Shown: positions 9,248 through 17,770 of the stretch, piece by piece
Layout of the letters: each line of letters opens with the position of its first letter
Position numbering within the stretch: the first letter of the stretch is position 1
Source of the DNA: Solirubrobacter ginsenosidimutans
GTDB taxonomy: Bacteria > Actinomycetota > Thermoleophilia > Solirubrobacterales > Solirubrobacteraceae
Assembly (NCBI RefSeq): GCF_027587205.1
Contig: NZ_JAPDOD010000032.1
Coordinates: 1-64,000 of the forward strand
DNA length: 64,000 bases
Direction of reading: 5' to 3'
Notes under the pieces: model-generated
The model's input: only the letters and a program-made list of their open reading frames with translations
Told to the model about the DNA's origin: nothing
Databases searched by the model: none
Position numbers and translations under genes: made by a program

Positions 9248-9582
9248 GCGATACGTTCACGGCAAACGGCGCTGCTCGGGCGTCGGGCCGCGCCATCGCG
9301 GCGATCATCGCGGGCGACGACAGCGGTCTGCGCGAGCTGGCCGAGCTGCTGGCGCCGTATATGCCGGCGCAGGAGCCACTGGAGCCAGATCGGTGGCTGA
9401 CGACCAAGGAGGCGGCCGAATACGCGGGGACGTCGGCGAACTCGCTGCACAAGGCGATGGCCGCGCGTGAGATTCACTTCGAGCAGGACGTTCCGGGCGG
9501 TCGCGCGTGGTTCAAGCGCGCGGACGTCGACGCCTGGCGACGTGGCGAGCGGCCGGGATCGCGGGTGAGGCGGGCGGCATGA
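9244..9582 (+). CDS. Excisionase-like helix-turn-helix protein
   Basis: A 112-residue protein with a C-terminal MerR/excisionase-type HTH_17 domain: WLTTKEAAEYAGTSANSLHK, then VPGGRAWFKRADVDAWRRGE. This is the classic Xis layout and its place between rep and int is the standard AICE order. The GTG start at 9244 overlaps the rep stop. The N-terminal 55 residues are of unknown function. It should bind the attachment region to steer the integrase towards excision. No defect is visible in this gene, unlike its neighbours. Confidence 0.8.
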   Translation: MSDTFTANGAARASGRAIAAIIAGDDSGLRELAELLAPYMPAQEPLEPDRWLTTKEAAEYAGTSANSLHKAMAAREIHFEQDVPGGRAWFKRADVDAWRRGERPGSRVRRAA

Positions 9583-10934
9583 GCCCCGTGAAACCGCCGC
9601 GGCCGTGGCCGCTCGACAACGCCGGCCAGCCCAAGCGGCGCGTCGCTGTGCCGGGTGAAAAGGGCGTCTAGTGGCGGGCTGATGGGTTGTTCGAGGTGGG
9701 CTACCGCGACGCGGACGGCCGGCTGCGCTGGCGCGGTCCGTTCGAGACGATCACGGCCGCGCGCGCAGAGCGAGGCGACGCACGGACCCGAGCACGGGCT
9801 GGAGAGCGGGAGTCAGCGAATCCGCGGCTGAGGTTCGGCGAGGCGGCCGAGCGCTGGCTGACTGAGCAGGTGGCACAGCTGCGGCCGGCGACTCGGGCGA
9901 TCTATCGCAACGCGGTCCGCAACCACCTGGCGCCACGGTGGGGTCGTCGGCGCATGGACGCGATCGACGTCACGGACGCCGCGCGGCTGGTGCGCGACCT
10001 GCGTGCTGATGGCCTGAGCGAGTGGACGATCGCGGGCATCCTCAAGGCGGCCGGCCGCGTGTTCAAGTTCGCGCGTCGGCACTGCCGCTGGCGCGGTGAG
10101 AACCCGGTCGAGCTGCTGGAGAAGGGGGAGCGGCCGAAGGTCGGCACGACCCGCGAGCGCCGGATCTTCAAGGGCGACGAGCTCGCGCAGACGCTCGCGG
10201 CGTCGACGGAGCCGTGGTCGACCCTGTTCCGCCTGGCCGGCGTGGTCGGCGGTCGCGAAAGCGAGCTGCTCGGGCTCTGGTGGGAGGACCTCGAGCTGCG
10301 CGACCTGGACGCGGCGACGATCCGCTTCGCGTTCCAAGTCGACCGGGACGGGGAGCGCGTTCCGCTGAAGACGGAGGAGAGCAAGGCACGGCTACCACTG
10401 CCGCGGTCCACGGCGTTGATGCTGCTGGAGCACAGAGCGCGCACGCCGGCGCCGACGACGCCGCGGTCGTTCGTGTTCGGGACGCGCAACGGCGGGCCGC
10501 TCGGGCAGCGCAACGTCTTGCGGGCGCTCTATCGCGCGCAGGAACGCGCTCGTACTCCGGACGGGCTGCCGACGTTCCCGGAGCTGTTCGAGGCCGACGA
10601 GCGCGGGCACCTGGTCGTCGGCGCGGGCGGCGAGTTCGTGCCGCGCAACGTCGGGCGCCGTGAGCTACGTCTGCCGGACTTCCACTCGCTCCGCCACGGG
10701 GCCGCCATGGACTGCGACGACGCCGAGGAGGCTCGCGATCTTCTGCGGCACCGCAACAGCAACGTGACGCGGGCGATCTACCGGGCGCACTTCGACGATC
10801 GCCGGCGCGAGCTGCTCCGCGCGCGGATGGAAACGAGGATGGAAACAAGCACGCGCGGATCGCGCGAGGAAACGACGTCTAAGTCTCGCGGAGAAGTGCC
10901 TGATTTGCAGCGAATTCGCGAGACTAGGCAGTAG
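9579..10934 (+). pseudogene. Tyrosine recombinase (integrase) of the AICE, with in-frame amber codon
   Basis: The phage-type integrase reads as one frame from the ATG at 9579 (overlapping the xis stop) to 10934, except for a TAG at 9669-9671. Around it the frame reads PGEKGV, stop, WRADGLFEVGYRDADGRLRW. The family normally has an aromatic residue (GVYWRADG) at that place, so TAC or TAT to TAG is likely. Downstream all catalytic elements are present: Arg in GGRESELLGLWWEDL, His-x-x-Arg in FHSLRHGAAM, His in LLRHRNSNV and Tyr in RAIYRAHF. A shortened protein could start at the TTG at 9687, losing the first N-terminal strand. It lies immediately left of the tRNA-Val fragment that marks the attachment site. 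Confidence 0.85.
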
Positions 10935-10954
10935 CCGCGAGGCGCCGGGCGGAG

Positions 10955-10996
10955 CTTACAAGCAGGAGGTCCCCGGTTCGAGCCCGGGACCGCCCA
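10955..10996 (+). repeat. attR: 3' half of tRNA-Val(TAC) left by element integration
   Basis: The sequence runs from the anticodon loop CTTACAA, through a 3' anticodon-stem strand (GCAGG), variable loop and full T arm (CCCGG, TTCGAGC, CCGGG), to the 3' acceptor strand ACCGCCC and discriminator A. The bases upstream cannot complete a D arm or 5' acceptor strand (GGGCGGT needed), so this is not a complete tRNA. The anticodon TAC points to tRNA-Val. Its place just after the integrase is what integration at a tRNA 3' end leaves behind. Confidence 0.75.
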
Positions 10997-11012
10997 TCAC
11001 CCAGAAGCCCCG

Positions 11013-12515
11013 CTACAGAGCGGTAGCGCCTGCCGGGATCGGGATCGCCGCGGCAACGAGCGTCCCGCCGTCGGGAGGGCACTCGACCTGGAGCCGCCCT
11101 CCGAGCGCGGCGAGCCGGTCACGCAGGCCCTGAAGGCCGCTCCCGTCGGGGCGGGCGCCGCCGACGCCGTCGTCACGGATCTCGACGCGGAGCCTCCCGT
11201 CCTCGACCCGCGCGGCGACCGTGGCCCTCGCGGCGCGGGCGTGTTTGGCGACGTTGGTGAGCGCCTCGGCGACGACGAAATACGCGGTTGCCTCGATCGC
11301 GGCGGGTAGCCGGCCAGCCAAGATCTCGACGTCCACCGGCACGGGCATCCGCGACGCCAGTGCCCCGCAGCCCGCCTGCAGGCCGCCCGTCGTCAGCGCC
11401 GCCGGCAGGATGCCGTGGGCGAGCTCGCGCAGCTCGCCGGTGGCGCGCTCCGCGTGCTCGAGCGCCTCGGCCACGAGCGACCCGGCGTCTCCGGGGTCGG
11501 GTGGGAGCGCGCGTTGGGCCAGCTTGAGCGTGATCACCGTGTGGACGAGGCGCTGCTGCGCCCCGTCGTGCAGGTCGCGTACGACCCGCCGGCGTTCCTC
11601 GTCGGCGGCGGCCACGATCCGCGCTCGCGACGCCGCAACCTCTGTGCGCGCTTCGGTGTTCGCGATGGCGGTCGCCACCAGCTCGGTGAACGAGGCGAGG
11701 CGCGCCTCGGTATCCGGCGGCAGGGGCTGCTCACGGCTGCAGAGGGCGGCGATCATGCCCCAGAGACGGCCCTCGACGATGATCGGCGCCCCGACCGCCG
11801 AGCGGATGCCCCCCTCGCGGGCCATCATGGCGAGCGTGCCGGTTGTGCGAGCGTCGATGTTGCTCCGGGCTGGACGGCCCGTCTTCCACACGCGCGCGGC
11901 GAGGGTCGTCTCACTGAGGGGCCACCGGCTGCCGATGGGAAAGCCTCGCCCCGCGCCGGCGACGAATGTGATCGTCTCGTCGGACTCGTAGCGGCAGACG
12001 GTGGCCAAGTCGACCGAGAACAGCCGCTCCACCTCCCCGGCGACCGCCGCGAAGACGACGTCGGGCGAGGACTCGCGCGCCACCAACGTCGCCACGCGGC
12101 GCAGCGCAGCGTGCTCCTCGGCCAGCGTGCTGCGGTCGGTCACGTCCCTCGCGATGCCGTACAGGACGCCCAGGTGCGGCACCGGGCGCGTGTTCCACTC
12201 AAACCGGCGCACGGAACCGTCGACGCAGACGAGGCGGCAGTCGAATCCGATGACGTCCTCGACGATGCCCAGGTTGATGAACGCGTCGTGCGAGCGCTGC
12301 AGGTCATCGGGATGTACGAACTCCCACACCGGCCGCGACGTGAGCTCCTTGCTCGAGTAGCCCAGCACGCGCTCGAACGATGCGTTCAACCGCTTGAAGT
12401 AGCCGTCGAAGCCGGTGATGCAGAGCAAGTCGGGCGAGAAATCGAAGAACTGGCCAAACTCGTAATCCGGCGCGGGCACCGGCATACGCGAAGTATGACG
12501 CTCCGCGGTCGACAC
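11013..12515 (-). CDS. PAS-GAF sensor histidine kinase (HisKA_3/NarL-type)
   Basis: A 500-residue cytoplasmic kinase without membrane segments. A PAS domain (residues about 20-130: FDFSPDLLCITGFDGYFKRL, YGIARDVTDRS) is followed by a GAF domain (about 140-290). The dimerisation/phosphoacceptor helix of the HisKA_3 family comes next (EERRRVVRDLHDGAQQRLV), with the phosphorylated His in LHDG. The C-terminal HATPase_c domain has N-box EALTNVAKHA and G-box RDDGVGG and GLQGLRDRLAALGG. Such kinases phosphorylate NarL/LuxR response regulators, but no regulator gene is adjacent, so this is an orphan. It starts just right of the tRNA-Val fragment and is the first chromosomal gene beyond the element. 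Confidence 0.9.
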   Translation of the reverse strand: MSTAERHTSRMPVPAPDYEFGQFFDFSPDLLCITGFDGYFKRLNASFERVLGYSSKELTSRPVWEFVHPDDLQRSHDAFINLGIVEDVIGFDCRLVCVDGSVRRFEWNTRPVPHLGVLYGIARDVTDRSTLAEEHAALRRVATLVARESSPDVVFAAVAGEVERLFSVDLATVCRYESDETITFVAGAGRGFPIGSRWPLSETTLAARVWKTGRPARSNIDARTTGTLAMMAREGGIRSAVGAPIIVEGRLWGMIAALCSREQPLPPDTEARLASFTELVATAIANTEARTEVAASRARIVAAADEERRRVVRDLHDGAQQRLVHTVITLKLAQRALPPDPGDAGSLVAEALEHAERATGELRELAHGILPAALTTGGLQAGCGALASRMPVPVDVEILAGRLPAAIEATAYFVVAEALTNVAKHARAARATVAARVEDGRLRVEIRDDGVGGARPDGSGLQGLRDRLAALGGRLQVECPPDGGTLVAAAIPIPAGATAL

Positions 12516-12967
12516 GGACTTTCAGAGCATCCTGGCCGACGTCCGAGCGCCTCAGCACCAGCGCCGCGGTGCGGCGCGGCGGGCCATCGCCCGCACCGCT
12601 TCCTCGCGCGGGTGCGGCCGGCGGGTCGCGTGGCGGCGGAGCGTGGGCAGGGCGGCGGACCCACGACGGCGCGGCAAGCGGCGACGGTACATGGCGTGAT
12701 CTACCGGGCCGACCGTGAGGCGGGGCGCGTCATGGGCGGATGCATACGGCATGCGGCGGCCGCCGAACATGTCGTTTTACATGTTCAGCCCCGGGTCGGG
12801 GCGAAGTTGATCGTGGTGGCGACGAGGTCGACCGTGGTCTCTTCCTCGTTCGGATCGGCGGGCGGGGCCTCGGCGTCGTGCGGGACGTCGGCGTCGGGGG
12901 TCTCCTCGGATGTAGTAGCCGTCCTTGATCGCCGCGGCGTGGGCGGCCCGGCGGTCACTACGCAGAA
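12516..12967. other. Intergenic stretch with one doubtful small ORF
   Basis: Between the histidine kinase and the hydrolase the plus strand has only shadow frames. On the minus strand there is one protein-like short frame (12785-12958, listed separately). Nothing else here shows a ribosome binding site, hairpin or family match. Confidence 0.4.
12785..12958 (-). CDS. Doubtful small acidic ORF, possibly frameshifted
   Basis: From a GTG at 12958 the frame gives 57 residues. The last 40 look like a genuine acidic tail (SEETPDADVPHDAEAPPADP, then NEEETTVDLVATTINFAPTR). In the adjacent frame just upstream the sequence LRSDRRAAHAAAIKDGYYI also looks protein-like. One base shifted at about 12907 would join the two into one roughly 60-residue protein beginning near the hydrolase stop. 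No family is recognised, and GC-rich chance translation cannot be excluded. Confidence 0.3.
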   Translation of the reverse strand: MTAGPPTPRRSRTATTSEETPDADVPHDAEAPPADPNEEETTVDLVATTINFAPTRG

Positions 12968-13768
12968 TTACGACAGGAAGGCGGTGAGCGCGCGCGTGAG
13001 CTCCTCCGGCGCCTCCTCGGCCATGTGGTGGCCGGAGTCGATCCGCACACCGGACAGCGGGCCCTCGACCCACGGCCGCCAAACCTCGAGCGGGTCGCCG
13101 TAGAGCTCCTCGAGATCGTCGTGGATCGACCACGCGCAGAGCACCGGGCACTGCACGAAGCGCCCCGCGGCGCGATCCGCCGCCTCGTCGAAGCGGTCGA
13201 TCCGCAGCCCGGCGCGGTACTCCTGGACCATCGCCCGCACGACGTCCGGGTTCTGCACCGCGCGCAGCCAGTCCGCGTGATTCTCGGCGCCCATCGCCGA
13301 CTCCTCGACGCGATACCAGGCGAGCGGATCGCGGTTGATGATGTCCTCCGCCGGCTTGGCCGTCTGGGCGAAGAAGAACCAGTGCCACCAGCTCGCGGCG
13401 AAGCGCTCGTCGCAGCGCTCGAGGTGCTCGACGATCGGAATCCCGTCCATGACGACCAGCGCGCGGGCGCCGTGGTCGACCACCAGCCGGTGGGCGAGCG
13501 GGGAGCCGCGGTCGTGCCCGACGACGGCGAACTCCCCGACCGCGAGCGTCGCGAGCAGCGACGCCACCGCTCCCGCCATCTCGCGCTTGGACTGCCCCGG
13601 GGTGCGCCGCGACTCGCCGTAGCCCGGGATGTCCGGGCAGACGACGGTGAAGCCGGCGTCGACCAGCAGCGGCGCGACGCGCCACCACGTGGTGTGCGTG
13701 CGCGGGTGGCCATGGAGGAGCACCACGACGGGCCCTGAGCCGCCGACGCGAACGCGCATCCCGTCCAC
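12968..13768 (-). CDS. Alpha/beta hydrolase, fluoroacetate (haloacid) dehalogenase-like
   Basis: Alpha/beta-fold enzyme with the dehalogenase pattern: oxyanion loop LLHGHPRTHTTWW, nucleophile Asp in AVVGHDRGS (Asp instead of Ser), a VVMDGIPIVEHL strand, the WHWFFFAQ cap segment seen in fluoroacetate dehalogenases, and catalytic His in GVRIDSGHHMAEE. The reaction predicted is hydrolytic cleavage of C-F or C-halogen from short acids; an epoxide hydrolase role is the alternative. Similarity to the family continues upstream (TFFEGFELSLVDG) to a CTG at 13801 that overlaps the previous gene's TGA. The GTG at 13768 and ATG at 13759 are the first standard starts, so the true start may be non-standard. 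Confidence 0.8.
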   Translation of the reverse strand: MDGMRVRVGGSGPVVVLLHGHPRTHTTWWRVAPLLVDAGFTVVCPDIPGYGESRRTPGQSKREMAGAVASLLATLAVGEFAVVGHDRGSPLAHRLVVDHGARALVVMDGIPIVEHLERCDERFAASWWHWFFFAQTAKPAEDIINRDPLAWYRVEESAMGAENHADWLRAVQNPDVVRAMVQEYRAGLRIDRFDEAADRAAGRFVQCPVLCAWSIHDDLEELYGDPLEVWRPWVEGPLSGVRIDSGHHMAEEAPEELTRALTAFLS

Positions 13769-13797
13769 CAGCGACAGCTCGAACCCCTCGAAGAACG

Positions 13798-15132
13798 TCA
13801 GCGCGCGACCTCCAGCGGAAACTCCTCCCACGACCCCTCCTCGAGCAGTAGCTGCGGGCGGCCGTTCCGGACCGCGACCGCTTCCACCGCCTTGCCCAGC
13901 GCCACCCCCGCGATAAACGCGGCCGCGAGACGGTGGACGTCGAGCACGTGGCCGATCCGCTCCAGCGAGCGGGTCTCGTCGGTGATCTCGCCATCGCCCG
14001 CCCGCAGCACGACGCGCAGCGACGCGTCCGACGCGCGTGCCGCCACGGCGGCCTCGATGTTGCGCAGGTCGTCGGGTGTGACCGCGGCCAGCGCCCGCGC
14101 GCGCGACAAAGACAGCCGGTGCAGGACGTCGGGGTTCGCCCCGCGCCCGATGACGACCGGCAGCTTCTCCCGCCGCGCGAAGCCGACGTTCTCGCCCTCG
14201 GCCTCGGTGTCGACGGCCACCACGGGCACGCCGCACTCGCGCAGCAGCAGGCAGAGCCTCAACCCCACCTGACCCAACCCGATGACCACCACGTGCGAGC
14301 GGCGCGGCACCGCCCGCCGCCCCAGCAAACCGGTGAGGCGGGTGTCGACGAGCCGGTTGATCAAGCCGCCGGTGAACGACGCGGCCGACAAGAGCGTCAG
14401 CAGCATCGACACCACGATCGTCACCTTGAACCACTCCGGCCCGTCATCGACCGCCGGATTGGGCCCGACCGTCGCCAGCGATTTCGCCGACCCGTACAGC
14501 GCGTCGGCGGCGTCCTGGTCGAGCACGACCATCGACCCCACCCACTCGAACGCGAGCATCACAACCAGGCCGATCGCCCCGTAGAAGAGCAGCGCCGCAC
14601 TGCGGTCGTAGGGCGCCAGAACCGCTTCGACCAGGCTTCGCAGACGCCGGGCCTGCGACGCGGGGAGCGGCACTTCGTGCAAGGACGCATCCAGACCGAT
14701 CAACCGCCCCCCGGAGCCGCGCCGCACCGCGACGAGGTCCGGATCGAGACACGGACCCGCCAGCGTCGGCGCCACGATGTCGGCCACCGAGGTCACGGCG
14801 CAGTCCGGAATGGTCTCCCGCACCTGCCGCGCCATCGCCGGATCGAAGATCGTCACGACGAGCCGCACGTCGGAGTAGTGGCGGACGAGCAGCGCCATAC
14901 GCAGCGGGAACGCGTCCTCGCGCGCGGCCACGACGGCCACGTCGATGTCGCCCCCCAGCAACGCGCCCTGCACCGATTCGTCGTCGGCGTCGCTCAAGAA
15001 CCGCACTGACGCCCCACCCGCCTCGAGCGCCTCGCTCACCTCTTCCGCGAGGTCGCCGGCACCCATCAGGAGCACGCGCACCGGGCGGACGATATACAGG
15101 TGTGGAGAGATCTCCGCGCGCGACGCGTCCAC
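13798..15132 (-). CDS. Potassium-channel-like membrane protein with two TrkA/RCK NAD-binding domains
   Basis: A 444-residue protein with the order RCK, channel, RCK. An N-terminal Rossmann-like domain (VRVLLMGAGDLAEEVSEALE) is followed by two membrane helices around residues 185-275 (LLFYGAIGLVVMLAFEWVGS; IVVSMLLTLLSAASFTGGLI), with a pore-loop-like segment AKSLATVGPNP between them. A second TrkA-N domain follows (HVVVIGLGQVGLRLCLLL). This resembles the Ca- or NAD-gated ion channel/NAD-binding family of actinobacteria. The likely role is gated potassium or other cation flux. The TVGPN filter differs from the canonical TVGYG, so ion selectivity is uncertain. The start is a GTG. Confidence 0.75.
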   Translation of the reverse strand: MDASRAEISPHLYIVRPVRVLLMGAGDLAEEVSEALEAGGASVRFLSDADDESVQGALLGGDIDVAVVAAREDAFPLRMALLVRHYSDVRLVVTIFDPAMARQVRETIPDCAVTSVADIVAPTLAGPCLDPDLVAVRRGSGGRLIGLDASLHEVPLPASQARRLRSLVEAVLAPYDRSAALLFYGAIGLVVMLAFEWVGSMVVLDQDAADALYGSAKSLATVGPNPAVDDGPEWFKVTIVVSMLLTLLSAASFTGGLINRLVDTRLTGLLGRRAVPRRSHVVVIGLGQVGLRLCLLLRECGVPVVAVDTEAEGENVGFARREKLPVVIGRGANPDVLHRLSLSRARALAAVTPDDLRNIEAAVAARASDASLRVVLRAGDGEITDETRSLERIGHVLDVHRLAAAFIAGVALGKAVEAVAVRNGRPQLLLEEGSWEEFPLEVAR

Positions 15133-15203
15133 TGACCGTTGCCTGAAAGCGCCTGCACCAACAGACTCTCTTCGCCAGTAGAGGGTCTGAAGAGAGGGGT
15201 CTG

Positions 15204-17762
15204 ATGGAGATTGGTAAGCGCTTCGCGCAGGCGAGCGCGCTGACGGCGACGCTCGCTATGGCGGCGATCGTCGGCAACGCCCAGGCAAATCCGCTGCCGC
15301 CGAAGTCGGTTGCGGCCGCGCCCGGAGCCATGGCCGCGCCCGCCCCCGAGCCGGCTCCGGCCGTCCCGACGTTCGTCAACGGCCTCGCGCAGAACGTGTT
15401 CTCGAGCTCGAGCGCGGACTGGATCAGCGGCGAGGTGTGGGTCGAGTCGAGCTTCGACTCCGACGGCGACGGCAAGCTCGACCGCCTGCACGCCGACTAC
15501 ACGCTGCCCAAGGAGACCGCGACCGACGGCCTGAAGGTCCCGGTCATCTACGAGGACAGCCCGTACTACGGCGGCACCGCAAGCAACTACAAGAACTGGG
15601 TCGTCGACCACGAACTGGGTGCCCAGCCGCCGACTCGCCCGTTCGCGGGCTTCTTCAACGGCACCAACACCAGCCCGACGATCAGCACGATCTACGAGTC
15701 GACCTGGCTCCCGCGCGGCTTCGCCGTCGTGCACTCCGAGTCGCCCGGCTCCGGCTACTCCGACGGCTGCCCGTCCAGCGGCGGCGTCAACGAGACGCTT
15801 GGCGCGACCAACGTCATCGACTGGCTCAACGGCCGTCGCAAGGCGTACACGACCCGCACCGGCACCGTCGAGGCGCCTCCGGTCAACTGGCACAACGGCC
15901 ACACCGCGATGATGGGCACGTCCTACAACGGCACGATCCCGGAGGCCGCGGCCACCACGGGCGTCATCGGCCTGGACGCGATCGTGCCGATCTCGGCGAT
16001 CAGCGACTGGTACGACTACTACCGCGCCAACGGCATGGTCCGCGCGCCGCACTCGGCGGCCGGCGGCACCGGCAACAACTCCTACCTCGGCGAGGACCTC
16101 GACGTCCTCATCGACGACGTCTACTCGCGTCGTGACGAGAACGCCGCGGGCGTCCGCACGATCTGCCGCCCGGCGATCACCGACGCCGGCGTCAAGGAAG
16201 ACCGCCTGTCGGGCAACCGCAACGCGTTCTGGGACGAGCGCAACTACATGAAGGACGTCAAGAACGTCCACGCGGCGGTGCTGCTCGCCCACGGCAACAA
16301 CGACTTCAACGTCATGACCAAGAACGCGGCGCAGTTCTACAACGCCATCAAGGCGCAGAACGTCCCGCACGAGTTCTACTTCCACCAGGGCGGCCACGGC
16401 GGCTCGCCGCCGGACGCGATGATCAATCGCTGGTTCACGAAGTACCTGTGGGGCCAGGACAACGGCGTGCAGAACCTGCCGAAGTCCTGGGTCGTGCGTG
16501 AGGCGGCGACCTGCCCGGCGCGTCAGACGACGGTGACGGGCGACCAGTCCAACACCGCCACGATCACGGTCGCGAGCAGCGCGCCGTTCATGGTCGGCCA
16601 GACGCTGACCATCCCGGTCACGGCCGCCAACGGCACGATCACCAACCCGACGTCGGTCATCACCAACATCCCCGACGCGACGCACGTCACGGTCACGGCC
16701 GCCCAGGCCACGGCCGCGGGCGCGAAGATCGCCGGCGGCGCGGTCGTCTTCCTCGCCTGCAGCACGGCGAACCCGACGCCCTACGCCGAATGGCCCGACC
16801 CGGCCACCGCGACAGTCGTCCAGAAGCTCGGCACCGGCGGCGCGAGCCGCGGCGGCCTCGGCTTCAACGGTGCCGCGGCCGGCACGACGGAGACGCTGAC
16901 CGACGACGCCACCATCGCCGACACGGCGCTGCGTGACGCGGCGGCCTCGCCGAACCGCCTGATCTACCAGACCGGTGTCCTGAACTCCGACCTGCGGATC
17001 TCGGGCACGCCGACCGTCTCGCTCAACGTCGCGTTCTCCAAGACGAAGGCGAACCTCTCGGCCGCACTGGTCAGCTACCCGGCGACGGGCACGACCGGCG
17101 GCGTGATCCTGACGCGCGGCTGGAAGGACCCGGAGAACCGCACGTCGGACTACGTGTCCGACCCGATCGTCCCCGGCACCGGCTACCAGCTCGACTTCGA
17201 CATGCAGGCCAAGGACGCGATCGTCCCGGCCGGCCGTCGTCTCGCGCTGATGGTGTTCTCGAGCGATCGCCAGTACACGATCCACCCCGCGGCGGGGACG
17301 CAGCTGACGCTCGACCTCGGCAAGAGCTCGTTCACGATCCCGGTCGTGGGCGGCCAGGCCGCGCTCGCCGCGGCCACGGGCACCGCCTTCGGCGACGCCG
17401 GCGGCACGGTTCCGGCGACGCTGGCGCTGACGATGGGCACGCCGGCGACGTTCGGCGCGTTCACGCCGGGCGTGGCGAAGGAGTACACCGCGACGACGAC
17501 GGCGAACGTCGTCTCGACGGCCGGTGACGCGACCCTCACGGTCTCCGATCCGAGCACGAACCACCCGGGCTACCTGGTCAACGGGACGTTCTCGCTCCCG
17601 CAGCCGATCCAGGGGCTGGGCGTGGTCAAGACGTACAGCGCGCCGGTCTCCAATGACGCGGCCGCGATCACGTTCAAGCAGGCGATCGGGGCCAACGACG
17701 CCCTGCGCACGGGCACGTACAGCAAGACGCTGACGTTCACCCTGAGCACGACGACGCCGTAG
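15204..17762 (+). CDS. Secreted Xaa-Pro dipeptidyl-peptidase-like S15/CocE hydrolase (copy 1)
   Basis: An 852-residue protein with a signal peptide (cut expected after VGNAQA, near residue 28) and an Ala/Pro linker. The S15 alpha/beta-hydrolase core has nucleophile Ser near residue 240 in GMMGTSYNGT, catalytic Asp near 366 in AHGNNDFNV and His near 400 in HQGGHGG. The X-Pro C-terminal beta domain is interrupted by about 70 residues of Thr/Val-rich beta sequence (TATITVASSAPFMVGQTLTI). The end carries an extra beta module (ATFGAFTPGVAKEYTATTTA) shared with the next gene. Predicted role: extracellular removal of X-Pro dipeptides from peptides. A start ribosome binding site (GAGAGGGG) lies 8 bases ahead of the ATG. 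Confidence 0.88.
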   Translation: MEIGKRFAQASALTATLAMAAIVGNAQANPLPPKSVAAAPGAMAAPAPEPAPAVPTFVNGLAQNVFSSSSADWISGEVWVESSFDSDGDGKLDRLHADYTLPKETATDGLKVPVIYEDSPYYGGTASNYKNWVVDHELGAQPPTRPFAGFFNGTNTSPTISTIYESTWLPRGFAVVHSESPGSGYSDGCPSSGGVNETLGATNVIDWLNGRRKAYTTRTGTVEAPPVNWHNGHTAMMGTSYNGTIPEAAATTGVIGLDAIVPISAISDWYDYYRANGMVRAPHSAAGGTGNNSYLGEDLDVLIDDVYSRRDENAAGVRTICRPAITDAGVKEDRLSGNRNAFWDERNYMKDVKNVHAAVLLAHGNNDFNVMTKNAAQFYNAIKAQNVPHEFYFHQGGHGGSPPDAMINRWFTKYLWGQDNGVQNLPKSWVVREAATCPARQTTVTGDQSNTATITVASSAPFMVGQTLTIPVTAANGTITNPTSVITNIPDATHVTVTAAQATAAGAKIAGGAVVFLACSTANPTPYAEWPDPATATVVQKLGTGGASRGGLGFNGAAAGTTETLTDDATIADTALRDAAASPNRLIYQTGVLNSDLRISGTPTVSLNVAFSKTKANLSAALVSYPATGTTGGVILTRGWKDPENRTSDYVSDPIVPGTGYQLDFDMQAKDAIVPAGRRLALMVFSSDRQYTIHPAAGTQLTLDLGKSSFTIPVVGGQAALAAATGTAFGDAGGTVPATLALTMGTPATFGAFTPGVAKEYTATTTANVVSTAGDATLTVSDPSTNHPGYLVNGTFSLPQPIQGLGVVKTYSAPVSNDAAAITFKQAIGANDALRTGTYSKTLTFTLSTTTP

Positions 17763-17770
17763 AGCACTTC

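Larger units (their letters stand above)
4234..10996 (+). mobile_element. Integrated pSAM2-like AICE, defective; left end uncertain
   Basis: The gene order XRE regulator (divergent), SCO3933-like, traB, two small genes, rep, xis, int, tRNA fragment is the pSAM2-type integrative and conjugative element layout. Nearly every plus-strand gene overlaps the next by 1-4 bases, so it is one transcription unit from the promoter near 5250. Three separate lesions (traB frameshift, rep frameshift, int amber) imply it can no longer transfer, replicate or integrate unaided. The right end is the tRNA-Val fragment. The left end, where the intact tRNA-Val should stand, is not in the window unless decayed, so the LuxR gene may also be inside. 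Confidence 0.75.

Noticed and set aside
10922..10996. Complete tRNA gene at the end of the left element
   Set aside because: Only the 3' half from the anticodon loop folds. The 5' acceptor strand (GGGCGGT) and D arm are absent, so it is an attachment-site remnant.
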